A stretch of DNA of 64,000 bases from Tardiphaga robiniae (GTDB lineage Bacteria; Pseudomonadota; Alphaproteobacteria; Rhizobiales; Xanthobacteraceae), in contig NZ_LVYV01000002.1 of the NCBI RefSeq assembly GCF_001618955.1, positions 62,001 through 126,000 of the forward strand, written 5' to 3'. A program made the position numbers and the translations under genes. Shown piece after piece: positions 49,330-58,850 of the stretch. The notes beneath the pieces were generated by a model. The model made no database searches, was not told the origin of the DNA, and saw nothing but the letters and a program-made list of their open reading frames with translations. How positions within the stretch are numbered: position 1 is the first letter of the stretch; each line of letters opens with the position of its first letter.

Positions 49330-49400
49330 AACCCGTCGTGTATCAGCGCGTGATCCCGTCACCGCGCCGTTTTGGCCACCGCCGCAAAAGGTCGATTGGC

Positions 49401-51416
49401 TCAAAGGCCACCGCGTTGAAACAGGGTAACGACGGATGAGGATGCGGCGCTGGTGTCGTTCTTGATGTCATACAGCGCCGAGAAACGGTTCAGCAGTTTG
49501 GCCAGCTTGGCGGGATCGGCGAGGTCCTTCAGATTGAGGTGTTTCTCCACCACCTTGGCCTGCTGATCGATATCCATCGCGCCCACCTCGTCCGGCAGGC
49601 TGAAGATGGTGCGGAACACTTCCGCCAGCGCCTTGTCCGCAAGCAGGTCATAGGCCGAGGTGATGCTCGGCGCCTTGCGCTCGAAGTAGAGCGCGAGCCG
49701 CACGCCGGGATTGCTTTCGCCCTGCTGCGTCTCCAGCGTCTGCTGCAGATATTTGTGCTGGGTTTCCATGAACTGGTCGCGGGTCTGCGGCCCGAATTTC
49801 GGTAGCCGCGCGATCTCGCCGTCGTCGTCGAAATTGAACGAGGCCACCAGCTCCGCGAAACGCGGATCCTTCTGCGTGTTGACGAAGCTCTTGGGGTCGT
49901 TCAGGTCGGAATCGAACATCTTGCGCAGATCGGCGGTGGTCACCTTGGCGGGGTCGAGGTCCTTGGCGACGAGCGCGATGTCGATGAGCTTCCTGTCGGC
50001 AAGCAGGTCCTTAACGCTCTCGATATTGGCGATGTTCTTCTGATAATAGACCGCGTCCTTGTCGGCCGCCTTGCGCAGCTCGGCCTGTTCCTTGTCCTTC
50101 GTGAAGCGGGTCTTGGCGATGATGTAGTCCTTCATCACCAGGGTGACTTCCGCCGCGTCCTGCGCCACGACAGGCGTCGTGATATGTCCGCTGCTGTCGA
50201 AATTGAATGCCCGAGCGAGCTGAACGTATCGGTCGTCGTGCAGCTTGTTCACGTAGCTCGTCGCATCGTCCGGATCGCTTTTGAGCACGTTCTTGATGAT
50301 TGTCGGCGACACCTCTTCGGGATCGAGGCCAAATGCTTTCAGAGCAAAATTATAGACGTTTGGCGTCTTGAGAAAGGCATCGACCGTAGTCACATTGGCG
50401 ATGCCCGCGCGATACTGCTTGATCAGCGATGCCGCGTAATTTTCATCCGCTGCGAGATAGGCCGCGCCCTGGCTGTTGACATATTTGGTATGGGTGTCGC
50501 TCAGCTGCGCGGCTGTCTGGGCAGACGTTCCGGTGGGCAATGTGCCGTCGGGCGAGAACTCGAAAGCGCCGGCAAGCGCCACATAGCTGTCGATCGTCTC
50601 GAGTGCATCCTTATAGCTGAGGATGCTGACCTCATTCATCGATCCGCGCGTGCGCTCCAGATCGATCTTCCGGCGCAGATCGGCCATATCGGCGCCCGGC
50701 TGTTTCAATGCCGCCATGTATGTGTCGATCTTGCCGGCGGCATCGAGCATCGCTGCCTGGGCCTTGGTGATATTCGCATTGATGTCGTCCTTCTGCGACA
50801 CCCAAACGGAATTGACATAGCTGTTCGGATCGGACGGATCGCTGCTCAGCACCTTGCTGATCGTGTCGTGGGACCAGCGATTCTTGTCGATGCCGAAGGC
50901 CGAGAAAACATAATCGCGCAGCTTGTCGTCGGCGAGCAGGTCATTGACGTTGGTGATTTTTCCGATCGCGAGATTGTAGTAGTTCTTGTTCGCGTCGATA
51001 GCATCGACCCCGCGCTTCGCTACGGCCGTGTACAGACCGATCATGTCGTCGGTCTGGTTCTCGGACTGGGCAGCGTTGGTGCTGCTGCCGGTGGTCCCGA
51101 AGGGGAAGGCCGCCGCGAAATCCCGGTAGCGCTTGTCGCTCAGCTTGTTGGCGAAACTGTTGGCGTCGGAGAGATCGCTTTCCAGCACCTTGCGCAGGAA
51201 GGCCTTGGCATAGGCCATGTCCTCCAGACCATAGGCCGTCGTTGCATAGGTATAGAGCCGATAGTCGTTCAGGAGATCATCGACGGTTTTCACCTTGCCG
51301 ATGTTCTCTTTGTAATAGGCCGTATCCCGGGAGACGGTGGCCTGTTGCGAGACCCGCGTCAGCGATTGGGTGAGATTGCGGGAGACGATATTATAGTTGA
51401 GATAAGTCGAGACCAT
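49401..51416 (-). CDS. DUF1217 protein with five tandem repeats (flagellum-associated family)
   Basis: 671 residues from the ATG at 51416 (MVSTYLNYN, the normal family start, with GAGGGTG before it). Five copies of a 55-65-residue unit are visible at about 41-106, 152-205, 341-406, 465-530 and 583-650. Each has the form VxDLLxDxxLxxxAxxAxGLD...VLxSDxxDxxSxVNxxxDxRxxxLAxAFNF. DUF1217 proteins in alphaproteobacteria are usually encoded among flagellar genes and carry fewer repeats. No signal peptide is seen, so export by the flagellar apparatus is possible. The function is unproven. Confidence 0.88.
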   Translation of the reverse strand: MVSTYLNYNIVSRNLTQSLTRVSQQATVSRDTAYYKENIGKVKTVDDLLNDYRLYTYATTAYGLEDMAYAKAFLRKVLESDLSDANSFANKLSDKRYRDFAAAFPFGTTGSSTNAAQSENQTDDMIGLYTAVAKRGVDAIDANKNYYNLAIGKITNVNDLLADDKLRDYVFSAFGIDKNRWSHDTISKVLSSDPSDPNSYVNSVWVSQKDDINANITKAQAAMLDAAGKIDTYMAALKQPGADMADLRRKIDLERTRGSMNEVSILSYKDALETIDSYVALAGAFEFSPDGTLPTGTSAQTAAQLSDTHTKYVNSQGAAYLAADENYAASLIKQYRAGIANVTTVDAFLKTPNVYNFALKAFGLDPEEVSPTIIKNVLKSDPDDATSYVNKLHDDRYVQLARAFNFDSSGHITTPVVAQDAAEVTLVMKDYIIAKTRFTKDKEQAELRKAADKDAVYYQKNIANIESVKDLLADRKLIDIALVAKDLDPAKVTTADLRKMFDSDLNDPKSFVNTQKDPRFAELVASFNFDDDGEIARLPKFGPQTRDQFMETQHKYLQQTLETQQGESNPGVRLALYFERKAPSITSAYDLLADKALAEVFRTIFSLPDEVGAMDIDQQAKVVEKHLNLKDLADPAKLAKLLNRFSALYDIKNDTSAASSSVVTLFQRGGL

Positions 51417-51526
51417 CCGAACACCCTCGCGGTTTGGCGTGAGCCTACCGTTCGGAGGTTGTCCGAAGCTGGACGCAAGAGCTGCGTGCCGTCCTCGCCC
51501 CGCCTGGCCGGGCGAGGACACGAGGC

Positions 51527-52711
51527 TTAACGCGGCGCGTTGTTCGGCAGGAATTGCGGGCCGACGGTCCGGATCTGGCCAGGAGCGGACGGTGTCGCCG
51601 GTTGCGCGGGAGCCGCCGCTGCAGGCGCCTCCGGTGTTGCGCCCTTCTTCAAGGCGGCAGGCGTGCCCTTTTGCGGCTGCGACATCCGCTTGGCACGTTC
51701 CTCGGTGACGATGATGTCGCCATTCTCCGCTGCCGATTTGTCGTCGACATTCTTCAACGCCTCGGACCAGGTCTGGCCCTGCGCCTTGCAGGAGCACGAC
51801 GGATTGAATTCGGTGCGATACTTGAAAGCGTTCGGCGACGACGAATAGGGCTGTCCCGAAACCGAGACGGCCGAGTTCATGTCCTCGCCGGGATTGCGAT
51901 AGGTGAACAGGTTGGCGTCGGAGGCCGGGCAGAGATTCTTGCAGGTCCGCTCGTCATCGCCGAAACGCGCCGGGATCGTCGCGAACGAGATCGGGAAATA
52001 GAAGCCGTCGCAGGTCCGCACGCAGACGGTGCGATAGGTGCCCGACGGAACGGGGGTCATATTGCCGTCCAGCGGCGGCGCGCCGGGGCTCGGCTCATTG
52101 TTACCGAACAGGTTGCTCAGGAAACCGCCGGGGCCCGAGTTCTGCGGCGCGGCGCGCTGCGCAGCGGCGGCGTATTGCGGGCCGCAATTGTTCTGCGCGA
52201 GGGCCAGCAGCACCGAGCGGCGCTGGGTATCACGGTCCGAACTGCCGGGCGTGCCGACGCGCAGGCGTTCGAGATTGCTGGTGATCTGATCCAGATTGCC
52301 GCGCATCTGCTGGATCTGGGTGTTGACCGGACCGCATTGCTGCGACTGGCCATTGAACAGCGAGAAGAAGCCGGAACTGTCGCAGCCCATCCGCTTGGCC
52401 TGCGCCGAGACGCGGTCGAGCTCGCTCTGCTGCTTGGACGCGGCGTCCTCATAGCGACGAAGCTGTTCGGCGCGCGCAGGATCGAGGCCGTTGCCGCGAT
52501 CGATGGTCGCAAGCTGCGCCTCGAGGCGACCGCACATCGGATTGGCAGAGCCCTGCTGCTGCGCCTGGCTTGGCGGATAGACCTGCTGCGCGGGATAGGC
52601 CGGCGGCGGTCCGTTCTGCGCCGATGCAGGAGTGCCTAGCGACAGCGCACCAACCAGTGCGGCACCAACGAAAGCCCAGCGAGAAAGGGAAGCAGTCACA
52701 GTGTCAGACAT
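51527..52711 (-). CDS. DUF2865 secreted protein
   Basis: 394 residues with an N-terminal hydrophobic export signal (about 10-32, TPASAQN cleavage region). A Pro/Gln-rich stretch is followed by a coiled-coil-like region (60-150). The Cys-containing DUF2865 core (about 225-320) shows TVCVRTCDGFYFPISF, ERTCKNLCPASDANLFTY and PSCSCKAQG. The tail is Ala/Pro-rich. Function unknown; the family is common in Bradyrhizobiaceae and related rhizobia. Confidence 0.9.
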   Translation of the reverse strand: MSDTVTASLSRWAFVGAALVGALSLGTPASAQNGPPPAYPAQQVYPPSQAQQQGSANPMCGRLEAQLATIDRGNGLDPARAEQLRRYEDAASKQQSELDRVSAQAKRMGCDSSGFFSLFNGQSQQCGPVNTQIQQMRGNLDQITSNLERLRVGTPGSSDRDTQRRSVLLALAQNNCGPQYAAAAQRAAPQNSGPGGFLSNLFGNNEPSPGAPPLDGNMTPVPSGTYRTVCVRTCDGFYFPISFATIPARFGDDERTCKNLCPASDANLFTYRNPGEDMNSAVSVSGQPYSSSPNAFKYRTEFNPSCSCKAQGQTWSEALKNVDDKSAAENGDIIVTEERAKRMSQPQKGTPAALKKGATPEAPAAAAPAQPATPSAPGQIRTVGPQFLPNNAPR

Positions 52712-52941
52712 ATCCGGCCAATGCGCGAGTCAGAAGCGAGCGAGACAGAAACAAGCGGGGTGGTGCGGCATCGCGCGTCGATACCGCCGCCAACCTCTCG
52801 CTGACGTTGCCAGACGCGCGCGATGAAAATGCGGCGGCGAACGGGGCTTTCCATAGCTGCTTCTCGCGGCAGGGTCACGTCGTTTCCGGGGCCTCACTGT
52901 GGCCGCAAGCGTGACGCAAGAACGTCGCAAGCTGGGGGATG

Positions 52942-53247
52942 TCAGCGCTGGCAGGTAATCGCGACGAATTCATCGCATTTGCCGTGATGGCAGGCGCCGC
53001 CTGACGTGGGGACCGAACCGGTCACTTCATCGGGATCGACGCGGCGATAGGCGACGGCCTGGTCGAAGGCGCGCGATTTGCAATAGGACAGGGCTGCATG
53101 CGCGCCGCACTTCTCGCCGCGGGCGAGGCACTGGTCGATGCCGTAACCGTCAGACTGGTTGGCGATGATGAAGACGCGGGAATCGGCAAAGGCCGAGGAA
53201 GCGGCCAGAACAAATGCCGCCGTCAGAACGACTGAAATGGATTTCAT
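52942..53247 (-). CDS. Small secreted Cys-containing protein
   Basis: 101 residues with a clear Sec signal peptide (MKSISVVLTAAFVLAASSAFA-D). The mature 80 residues contain six cysteines, suggesting disulfides, and the sequence GACHHGKCDEFVAITC. No named family was recognised. A perfect 8-bp hairpin (53260-53267 with 53276-53283) lies just upstream of the start in the presumed 5' leader. Confidence 0.8.
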   Translation of the reverse strand: MKSISVVLTAAFVLAASSAFADSRVFIIANQSDGYGIDQCLARGEKCGAHAALSYCKSRAFDQAVAYRRVDPDEVTGSVPTSGGACHHGKCDEFVAITCQR

Positions 53248-53549
53248 AACTCACCGAATGAATGAGGAAATTCGCCCTCATTCGATACGCCCCAAAGATT
53301 AATAATCATTAACCATGGGCGGCGTAGCGATGGATTGAGGCCGAAATCAGCCGTTTACGACATAGTTCCACACCCTTGACGGGCCACCTGGGGTTGCCCC
53401 ATGGTGCCTCGATGAACGGTTCTCTCGCCATTTGTGGCATTTGCCGCGAGATTAAGAGCTAGCGATTCGCTGGCTGAGGCCGTCTTTTCTCACACGAGAT
53501 CAATCTCAAGAGGGATGAGAGGACGCCCGGCCGCAAGGGACGGACATCC
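53248..53549. other. 302-bp intergenic region before cysS
   Basis: Contains the 8-bp hairpin near 53260-53283 and an AT-rich stretch with TTAA-N6-TTAAC at 53299-53313, which misses the CtrA spacing by one base. No further gene was seen. The cysS promoter should lie here. Confidence 0.5.
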
Positions 53550-54944
53550 ATGGAACTGCGCCTTTACGACACTCTGACCCGCGAGAAGCGCGTCTTCACG
53601 CCGATCGATGCCGACAACGTCCGGATGTATGTCTGCGGGCCGACGGTCTACGACTTCGCCCATATCGGCAATGCGCGTCCGGTGATCGTGTTCGACGTGC
53701 TGTTCCGGCTGCTGCGGCACGTCTACGGCGCCGACAAGGTCACCTATGTCCGCAACATCACCGACGTGGACGACAAGATCAACGATCGCGCGTTGCGCGA
53801 TTTCCCCGGGCTGCCGCTGAACGAGGCGATCCGCCGGGTCACCGAAACCACCGCCAATCAGTTTCAGGCCGATGTCGAAGCGCTGGGCTGCCTGTCGCCG
53901 ACAGTGCAGCCGCGGGCCACGGACTTCGTGCTGCCGCGACCCGACGGCAAGACCGATATGGTGACGCTGATCAGGGAATTGATCACGCGCGGCCACGCCT
54001 ATGAGGCTGCGGGCGAAGTGTTGTTCGACACCCAGTCGATGGCCGATTACGGCGCACTCTCCGGCCGCAAACTGGAAGACCAGCAGGCCGGTGCGCGCGT
54101 TGCCGTCGATGCGCACAAGAAGCACCCGACCGACTTCGTGTTGTGGAAACAATCATCGGCAGAGGAGCCCGGCTGGGACAGCCCATGGGGCAGGGGCCGT
54201 CCGGGCTGGCACATCGAGTGCTCGGCGATGGCGGAGGCCTATCTCGGCACGATCTTCGACATTCATGGGGGCGGCCTCGATCTGATCTTCCCGCATCATG
54301 AAAACGAAATTGCCCAGTCGCGCTGCGCGCACGGTACGCATGCGATGGCGAATTACTGGATGCACAACGGCTTCCTGCAGGTCGAAGGCGAGAAGATGTC
54401 GAAGAGCCTCGGCAATTTCTTCACGATCCGCGAATTGCTGCAAGATTGGCCGGGCGAAGTGCTGCGCCTGAACATGTTGAAGACACACTATCGTTCGCCG
54501 ATCGACTGGACCGTGAAAGGTTTGGAAGAAAGCGCCAAGACGCTCGATGACTGGTATTGGGTCGCAGCGGATGCAACAGGTGGCGACGTCTCCGACAAGG
54601 TGATGGAGCCGATGTTCGACGATCTGAATACGTCGCTGGCTGTTGCGGCGTTACACGGTCTTCGCAACAGTGCGGCGTCAGGCAATGACGGCGATCGCAG
54701 CCAGTTTGCAGCGTCACTGCGTGCGCTCGGTTTTCTGTCGGAAACGGCTGCTGCATGGAATGGACGCAAACAACAGGCCAGCGGAATCGATGCAGCAAAG
54801 GTCGATGGTTTGATTGCGCATCGTACCGCCGCACGGGCCCGCAAGGACTTCAAGGAGTCCGACCGTATCCGCGACGAACTTGCCGCCATGGGCGTCGTCA
54901 TCAAGGACTCGAAGGAAGGCACCACCTGGGAGATCGCGCGATGA
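53550..54944 (+). CDS. cysS: Cysteinyl-tRNA synthetase
   Basis: 464 residues, class I synthetase. HIGH-like motif HIGN in [16 protein letters not shown], zinc-site Cys/His residues ([14 protein letters not shown]) and KMSKS in [14 protein letters not shown] are all present. It charges tRNA-Cys. It is followed with overlapping codons by a 37-residue membrane peptide gene and a GNAT gene, forming an operon. Confidence 0.97.
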   Translation: MELRLYDTLTREKRVFTPIDADNVRMYVCGPTVYDFAHIGNARPVIVFDVLFRLLRHVYGADKVTYVRNITDVDDKINDRALRDFPGLPLNEAIRRVTETTANQFQADVEALGCLSPTVQPRATDFVLPRPDGKTDMVTLIRELITRGHAYEAAGEVLFDTQSMADYGALSGRKLEDQQAGARVAVDAHKKHPTDFVLWKQSSAEEPGWDSPWGRGRPGWHIECSAMAEAYLGTIFDIHGGGLDLIFPHHENEIAQSRCAHGTHAMANYWMHNGFLQVEGEKMSKSLGNFFTIRELLQDWPGEVLRLNMLKTHYRSPIDWTVKGLEESAKTLDDWYWVAADATGGDVSDKVMEPMFDDLNTSLAVAALHGLRNSAASGNDGDRSQFAASLRALGFLSETAAAWNGRKQQASGIDAAKVDGLIAHRTAARARKDFKESDRIRDELAAMGVVIKDSKEGTTWEIAR

Positions 54945-55054
54945 GCCGACCCGACACACCGTTTCCAAAGCACTGGAAATATTACATTGCGCTGAAGTGG
55001 GCGCTGATCATCGGCGCGATCGCGCTGGCGCTGAAGCTGGTGGATTTCTGGTGA
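54941..55054 (+). CDS. 37-residue single-span membrane peptide
   Basis: Starts with ATGA overlapping the cysS stop and ends in TGA overlapping the next GTG start. The peptide has a short polar N-terminus ([19 protein letters not shown]) and one hydrophobic helix ([18 protein letters not shown]). Both junctions are coupling-type overlaps, which argues it is translated. No family recognised; it could be an inner-membrane microprotein. Confidence 0.65.
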   Translation: MSRPDTPFPKHWKYYIALKWALIIGAIALALKLVDFW

Positions 55055-55554
55055 GCGCGATGGGCGAGGCGAAACCGGCATTGCGGCCGTTCCTGCCGGA
55101 TGACACCGCGATTGCGGCTGCGATCTATGTGGCCAGCATCGAGGAATTGACGGGCGACGACTACAGCGAGGCGCAGCAGGAAGCCTGGGCTGCAACGGTC
55201 GACGACGAGGTGGCTTTCGGCAAGCGGCTGGCGTCGCAACTCACGCTGATCGCGACGCTGGACGGCGTCCCGGTCGGCTTTGCATCGCTGAAAGGCGCCA
55301 ACCACATCGACCTGCTTTACGTGCATCCGAATGCGGCCCTCCAGGGTGTGGCATCGCTGCTGATCGATGCGATCGAGAAGCTGGCAGGTGCACGCGGCGC
55401 CAAGCTGCTGACCGTCGATGCCAGCGACACCGCCGAGCCCTTCTTCAAGAAACGCGGATATATCCCAACGCAGCGCAACAGCGTGCCGCTGAATGACGAG
55501 TGGCTTGCCAACACCACGATGCAGAAGACGCTGGGCGAATCCGGGGCGTCCTGA
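55051..55554 (+). CDS. GNAT-family N-acetyltransferase
   Basis: 167 residues from a GTG at 55051 overlapping the microprotein stop; an ATG at 55060 is an alternative. LRPFLPDDTAIAAAIY begins the fold, IDLLYVHPNAALQGVASLLI is the acetyl-CoA loop (Q-G-V-A-S variant), and AEPFFKKRGYIP is the C-terminal motif. Substrate unknown. It is third in the cysS operon. Confidence 0.85.
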   Translation: MSAMGEAKPALRPFLPDDTAIAAAIYVASIEELTGDDYSEAQQEAWAATVDDEVAFGKRLASQLTLIATLDGVPVGFASLKGANHIDLLYVHPNAALQGVASLLIDAIEKLAGARGAKLLTVDASDTAEPFFKKRGYIPTQRNSVPLNDEWLANTTMQKTLGESGAS

Positions 55555-55585
55555 ATCGAATGAAAAAGACAGGGGAGGAAGACCG

Positions 55586-55978
55586 ATGATTGATCACATC
55601 TCCATCGCGGTCAGCAATCTCGAACGTGCCGTGCCCTTCTACGAGCGCAGTTTCGCGCCGCTTGGCATGGCCCGGCTGGTAACACGGCCGGCAATGGCTG
55701 GGTTCGGCAAGACCTATCCGGAAGTCTGGATTAATCTGCGAGCAGGCATGGCGCCGCTACCGCTTGATAGCGGCGCGCATCTTTGCCTTCGCGCGAAGAC
55801 GACGGATGAGGTTGATGCGTTTTATGCGGCAGCCATGGTGGCTGGCGGCGTCTCGGAAAGCGCGCCCTCGCTGCGGCCGCATGATCGCGTGCGCTACTAT
55901 GCGACTTTCATCGCCGATGCCGATGGCAATCGTATCGAGGTGGTGACGTTCCCGAAGGACGACGCCGCCACGTCGTAG
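55586..55978 (+). CDS. VOC/glyoxalase-family protein
   Basis: 130 residues from the ATG at 55586 (ribosome site GGGGAGGA). It starts MIDHISIAVSNLERAVPFYE, typical of glyoxalase/bleomycin-resistance folds, and ends DADGNRIEVV with the metal Glu. It forms a dimer in known members; reaction unknown. It is likely the last gene of the cysS operon. Confidence 0.88.
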   Translation: MIDHISIAVSNLERAVPFYERSFAPLGMARLVTRPAMAGFGKTYPEVWINLRAGMAPLPLDSGAHLCLRAKTTDEVDAFYAAAMVAGGVSESAPSLRPHDRVRYYATFIADADGNRIEVVTFPKDDAATS

Positions 55979-55984
55979 CAGGGC

Positions 55985-56590
55985 TCAGAGCCGCGTCGCG
56001 ACGTCGGGAGCCAGCTTCTTGGCTTCGTCGGAGGCCAGCGCCGCAGCGGTGCGGAGCCGGGGCAGGATGTCTTCGGCACGGTCGGCCGTCAGCACGTCCA
56101 GCGGCAGTGTCGGCCGGATGAAGGCGGTCGAGCGCATGTGTTTGAGCAGCTCGAGCAGCGGCTCCCAGAAGTTATCGATATTGGCCATCAGGATCGGCTT
56201 GCTGTGGCGGCCGAGCTGCTGCCAGGTGAGCTGTTCGACCAGCTCTTCCAACGTGCCGATGCCGCCGGGCAGGGCGACGAACGCGTCCGACCGCTCGAAC
56301 ATCAGCCGTTTGCGCTCATGCATGTCGTGGGTGACGATCAGTTCCTGGGCGGCGGTCAGCGCGTTTTCGCGTTTGGTCAGGAATTCCGGGATGATGCCGG
56401 TGACCCGTCCGCCATTGTCCAGGACGGACTGGGCCACGGCGCCCATCAGGCCGATGGAGCCGCCGCCATAAACCAGGCCAATGCCTTGCTCGGCCATGAT
56501 TTTGCCGAGCGTGACCGCTGATTCGACGAAACTGGGATTGGTACCGGGGCCGGAGCCGCAATAGACGCAGATCGTTTTAATTGTGCTCAT
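55985..56590 (-). CDS. LOG-family cytokinin/nucleotide phosphoribohydrolase
   Basis: 201 residues from the ATG at 56590; an in-frame ATG at 56599 is also possible. LOG motifs are VYCGSGPGTNP, GGGSIGLMGAV, MHERKRLMF and PGGIGTLEELVE, the last being the PGGxGTxxE catalytic signature. Family members release ribose 5-phosphate from adenosine or cytokinin monophosphates. Confidence 0.92.
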   Translation of the reverse strand: MSTIKTICVYCGSGPGTNPSFVESAVTLGKIMAEQGIGLVYGGGSIGLMGAVAQSVLDNGGRVTGIIPEFLTKRENALTAAQELIVTHDMHERKRLMFERSDAFVALPGGIGTLEELVEQLTWQQLGRHSKPILMANIDNFWEPLLELLKHMRSTAFIRPTLPLDVLTADRAEDILPRLRTAAALASDEAKKLAPDVATRL

Positions 56591-56799
56591 GGAATCCATG
56601 TGGCACTGCGGGATAACAGCGTCAAGACACGGAATGAACGCGATACGGGAAATTCCTGCCCGGGACACCTCTCCGCAGGGAAAAGAATGCTCCGCGAGGG
56701 TGCGACGCTCCCGCAAAGCGCCTATATGCGTTCTAATGAAATCGACCTCCATTTTGAGCCGGCCCCGGGCCGCAGCTCCGTTCGTTCCAGGCGCCGTGC

Positions 56800-58755
56800 A
56801 TGTCTGATTCCGATCCCGCGCTGAACGACGAGACAGCTCCCAATCCGGCCCATATCGAAGGCGGTACGCTGTTCGGGACGCTTGCGCATCTGTGGCCCTA
56901 TATCTGGCCGGGCGACCGCGACGACCTGAAGATGCGCGTCGTCTGGTCAATGCTGCTACTGCTGGTCGCCAAGGCGGCCACGCTGACGGTGCCGTTCACC
57001 TTTAAATGGGCGATCGATGCGCTGACCGGTGCCGATACGGCTCCCGTCCAGTCCTCGAACTGGACGTTGTGGCTGATCGCATCGCCGGTCGCCATGACCG
57101 TCAGCTACGGCGCAATCCGCGTGCTGATGGCGATTTTCACGCAATGGCGCGACGGCATCTTCGCCAAAGTGGCGATGCATGCGGTGCGCAAGCTCGCATA
57201 TCTCACCTTCGTTCATATGCACGAGCTGTCGCTGCGCTTTCATCTGGAGCGCAAGACCGGGGGCCTGACGCGTGTGCTCGAACGCGGCCGCGCTGGCATC
57301 GAAGTCATCGTGCGCATGGTCATCCTGCAACTGGTGCCGACCATCGTCGAGCTGTTGCTGGTGATGGGTGTGCTGCTCTGGCAGTTCGACTGGCGCTATG
57401 TGCTGGTCGTGGCGATCACCGTGGTCGTCTACATGTACTATACGTATCTGGCGACCGAGTGGCGCATCGCCATCCGCCGCAACATGAACGAGTCCGATAC
57501 CGAGGCGAATACCAAGGCGATCGACTCGCTGCTGAACTATGAGACGGTCAAATATTTCAGCGCCGAAACGCGCGAGGCCGAACGCTATGACAAGACCGTC
57601 GAGCGTTTCGAGCGCGCCAGTGTCAAGACCTATACGTCGCTGGCCGTGCTCAATACCGGGCAGGCGATCATCTTCACGCTCGGTCTGACATCGACGATGC
57701 TGATGTGCGCGGTCGGCGTGCGCAACGGTACCCACACGGTGGGCGATTTCGTCATGATCAACGCCATGATGATCCAGCTCTACCAGCCGCTGAATTTCAT
57801 GGGCATGGTGTATCGCGAGATCAAGCAGGCGATCATCGACATCGAGAAGATGTTCGGTGTCCTGAACCGCAATCCGGAAGTGAAGGATATTCCAGGAGCC
57901 AGGCCGCTGCTGGTGACGTCAGGTGCCGTGCGCTTCGACGATGTACGTTTCGCCTATGACCCGGAGCGGCCGATCCTGAAGGGGCTCTCCTTCGAGGTGC
58001 CGGCCGGTAAGACCGTCGCCATCGTCGGCCCGTCGGGCGCCGGCAAGTCGACGATCTCGCGGCTGCTGTTCCGGCTGTACGATGTATCGGGTGGCACGAT
58101 CTCTATCGATGGCCAGAACATTCGCAATGTCACGCAGGCCTCGCTGCGCCAGTCGATCGGCATGGTCCCGCAGGACACCGTGCTGTTCAACGACACCATC
58201 CGCTACAACATCCGCTATGGCCGCTGGGACGCGACGGACGAAGAGGTCGAGGAAGCCGCCCGGATGGCGCAGATCGACTCGTTCATCCGGATGTCGCCGA
58301 AGGGCTACGAGACCGAAGTGGGCGAGCGCGGCCTGAAACTCTCTGGCGGCGAGAAGCAGCGCGTGGCCATTGCGCGCACCGTGCTGAAGGGCCCGCCGAT
58401 CCTGCTGCTCGACGAGGCCACATCTGCGCTCGACAGCCATACCGAGCAGGAGATCCAGGACGCGCTGGAGAAGGTCTCGCAGGGCCGCACCTCGCTGGTG
58501 ATCGCGCATCGACTGTCCACCATCGTCGGCGCCGACGAGATCATCGTGCTCGATCAGGGCCGGATTGCCGAGCGCGGCACCCATGGCCAGTTGCTGGCCG
58601 CAGGCGGTCTTTACGCCAGCATGTGGAACCGGCAGCGTGAGGCCCAGGAGGCCCGTGAGCGGCTGGCCCAGATCGGCGACGATGCCATCGCCCCCAATCG
58701 CACCCCGCCGCCGGTCGATGACGACCGGCTGATGACGCCTGACGCGGCGGAGTGA
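56800..58755 (+). CDS. Atm1/HMT1-type ABC exporter (fused membrane and ATPase domains)
   Basis: 651 residues. The N-terminal transmembrane domain (about 40-345) includes the family-typical LRFHLERKTGGLTRVLERG. The ATPase domain has Walker A GPSGAGKS, signature LSGGEKQRVAIART, Walker B ILLLDEATSALD and the H-loop IAHRLS. Alphaproteobacterial Atm1 proteins export glutathione-linked metals or sulfur species across the inner membrane. The DUF559/repeat unit lies just after its stop. Confidence 0.94.
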   Translation: MSDSDPALNDETAPNPAHIEGGTLFGTLAHLWPYIWPGDRDDLKMRVVWSMLLLLVAKAATLTVPFTFKWAIDALTGADTAPVQSSNWTLWLIASPVAMTVSYGAIRVLMAIFTQWRDGIFAKVAMHAVRKLAYLTFVHMHELSLRFHLERKTGGLTRVLERGRAGIEVIVRMVILQLVPTIVELLLVMGVLLWQFDWRYVLVVAITVVVYMYYTYLATEWRIAIRRNMNESDTEANTKAIDSLLNYETVKYFSAETREAERYDKTVERFERASVKTYTSLAVLNTGQAIIFTLGLTSTMLMCAVGVRNGTHTVGDFVMINAMMIQLYQPLNFMGMVYREIKQAIIDIEKMFGVLNRNPEVKDIPGARPLLVTSGAVRFDDVRFAYDPERPILKGLSFEVPAGKTVAIVGPSGAGKSTISRLLFRLYDVSGGTISIDGQNIRNVTQASLRQSIGMVPQDTVLFNDTIRYNIRYGRWDATDEEVEEAARMAQIDSFIRMSPKGYETEVGERGLKLSGGEKQRVAIARTVLKGPPILLLDEATSALDSHTEQEIQDALEKVSQGRTSLVIAHRLSTIVGADEIIVLDQGRIAERGTHGQLLAAGGLYASMWNRQREAQEARERLAQIGDDAIAPNRTPPPVDDDRLMTPDAAE

Positions 58756-58767
58756 TTCTTTCTCTTT

Positions 58768-58850
58768 CCCTCGCCCCCGAGCGCGGCGAAGCTGCGCTTG
58801 GCGGGAGAGGGTGGATCGCCCGCGCTAGCGGGCGAGACGGGAGAGGGGGC
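58768..58850. repeat. Left half of repeat bracketing the DUF559 gene
   Basis: Begins CCCTCGCCCC, includes GCTTGGCGGGAGAGGG and a CGCCCGCGCTAGCGGGCG hairpin, and ends with GGGAGAGGGGGC, which doubles as the ribosome site of the nuclease ATG at 58851. The start matches the left half of the gene-less element at 5471. Confidence 0.8.

Noticed and set aside
53299-53313. CtrA site in the cysS upstream region (TTAA-N6-TTAAC)
   Set aside because: Spacer is six bases instead of seven.
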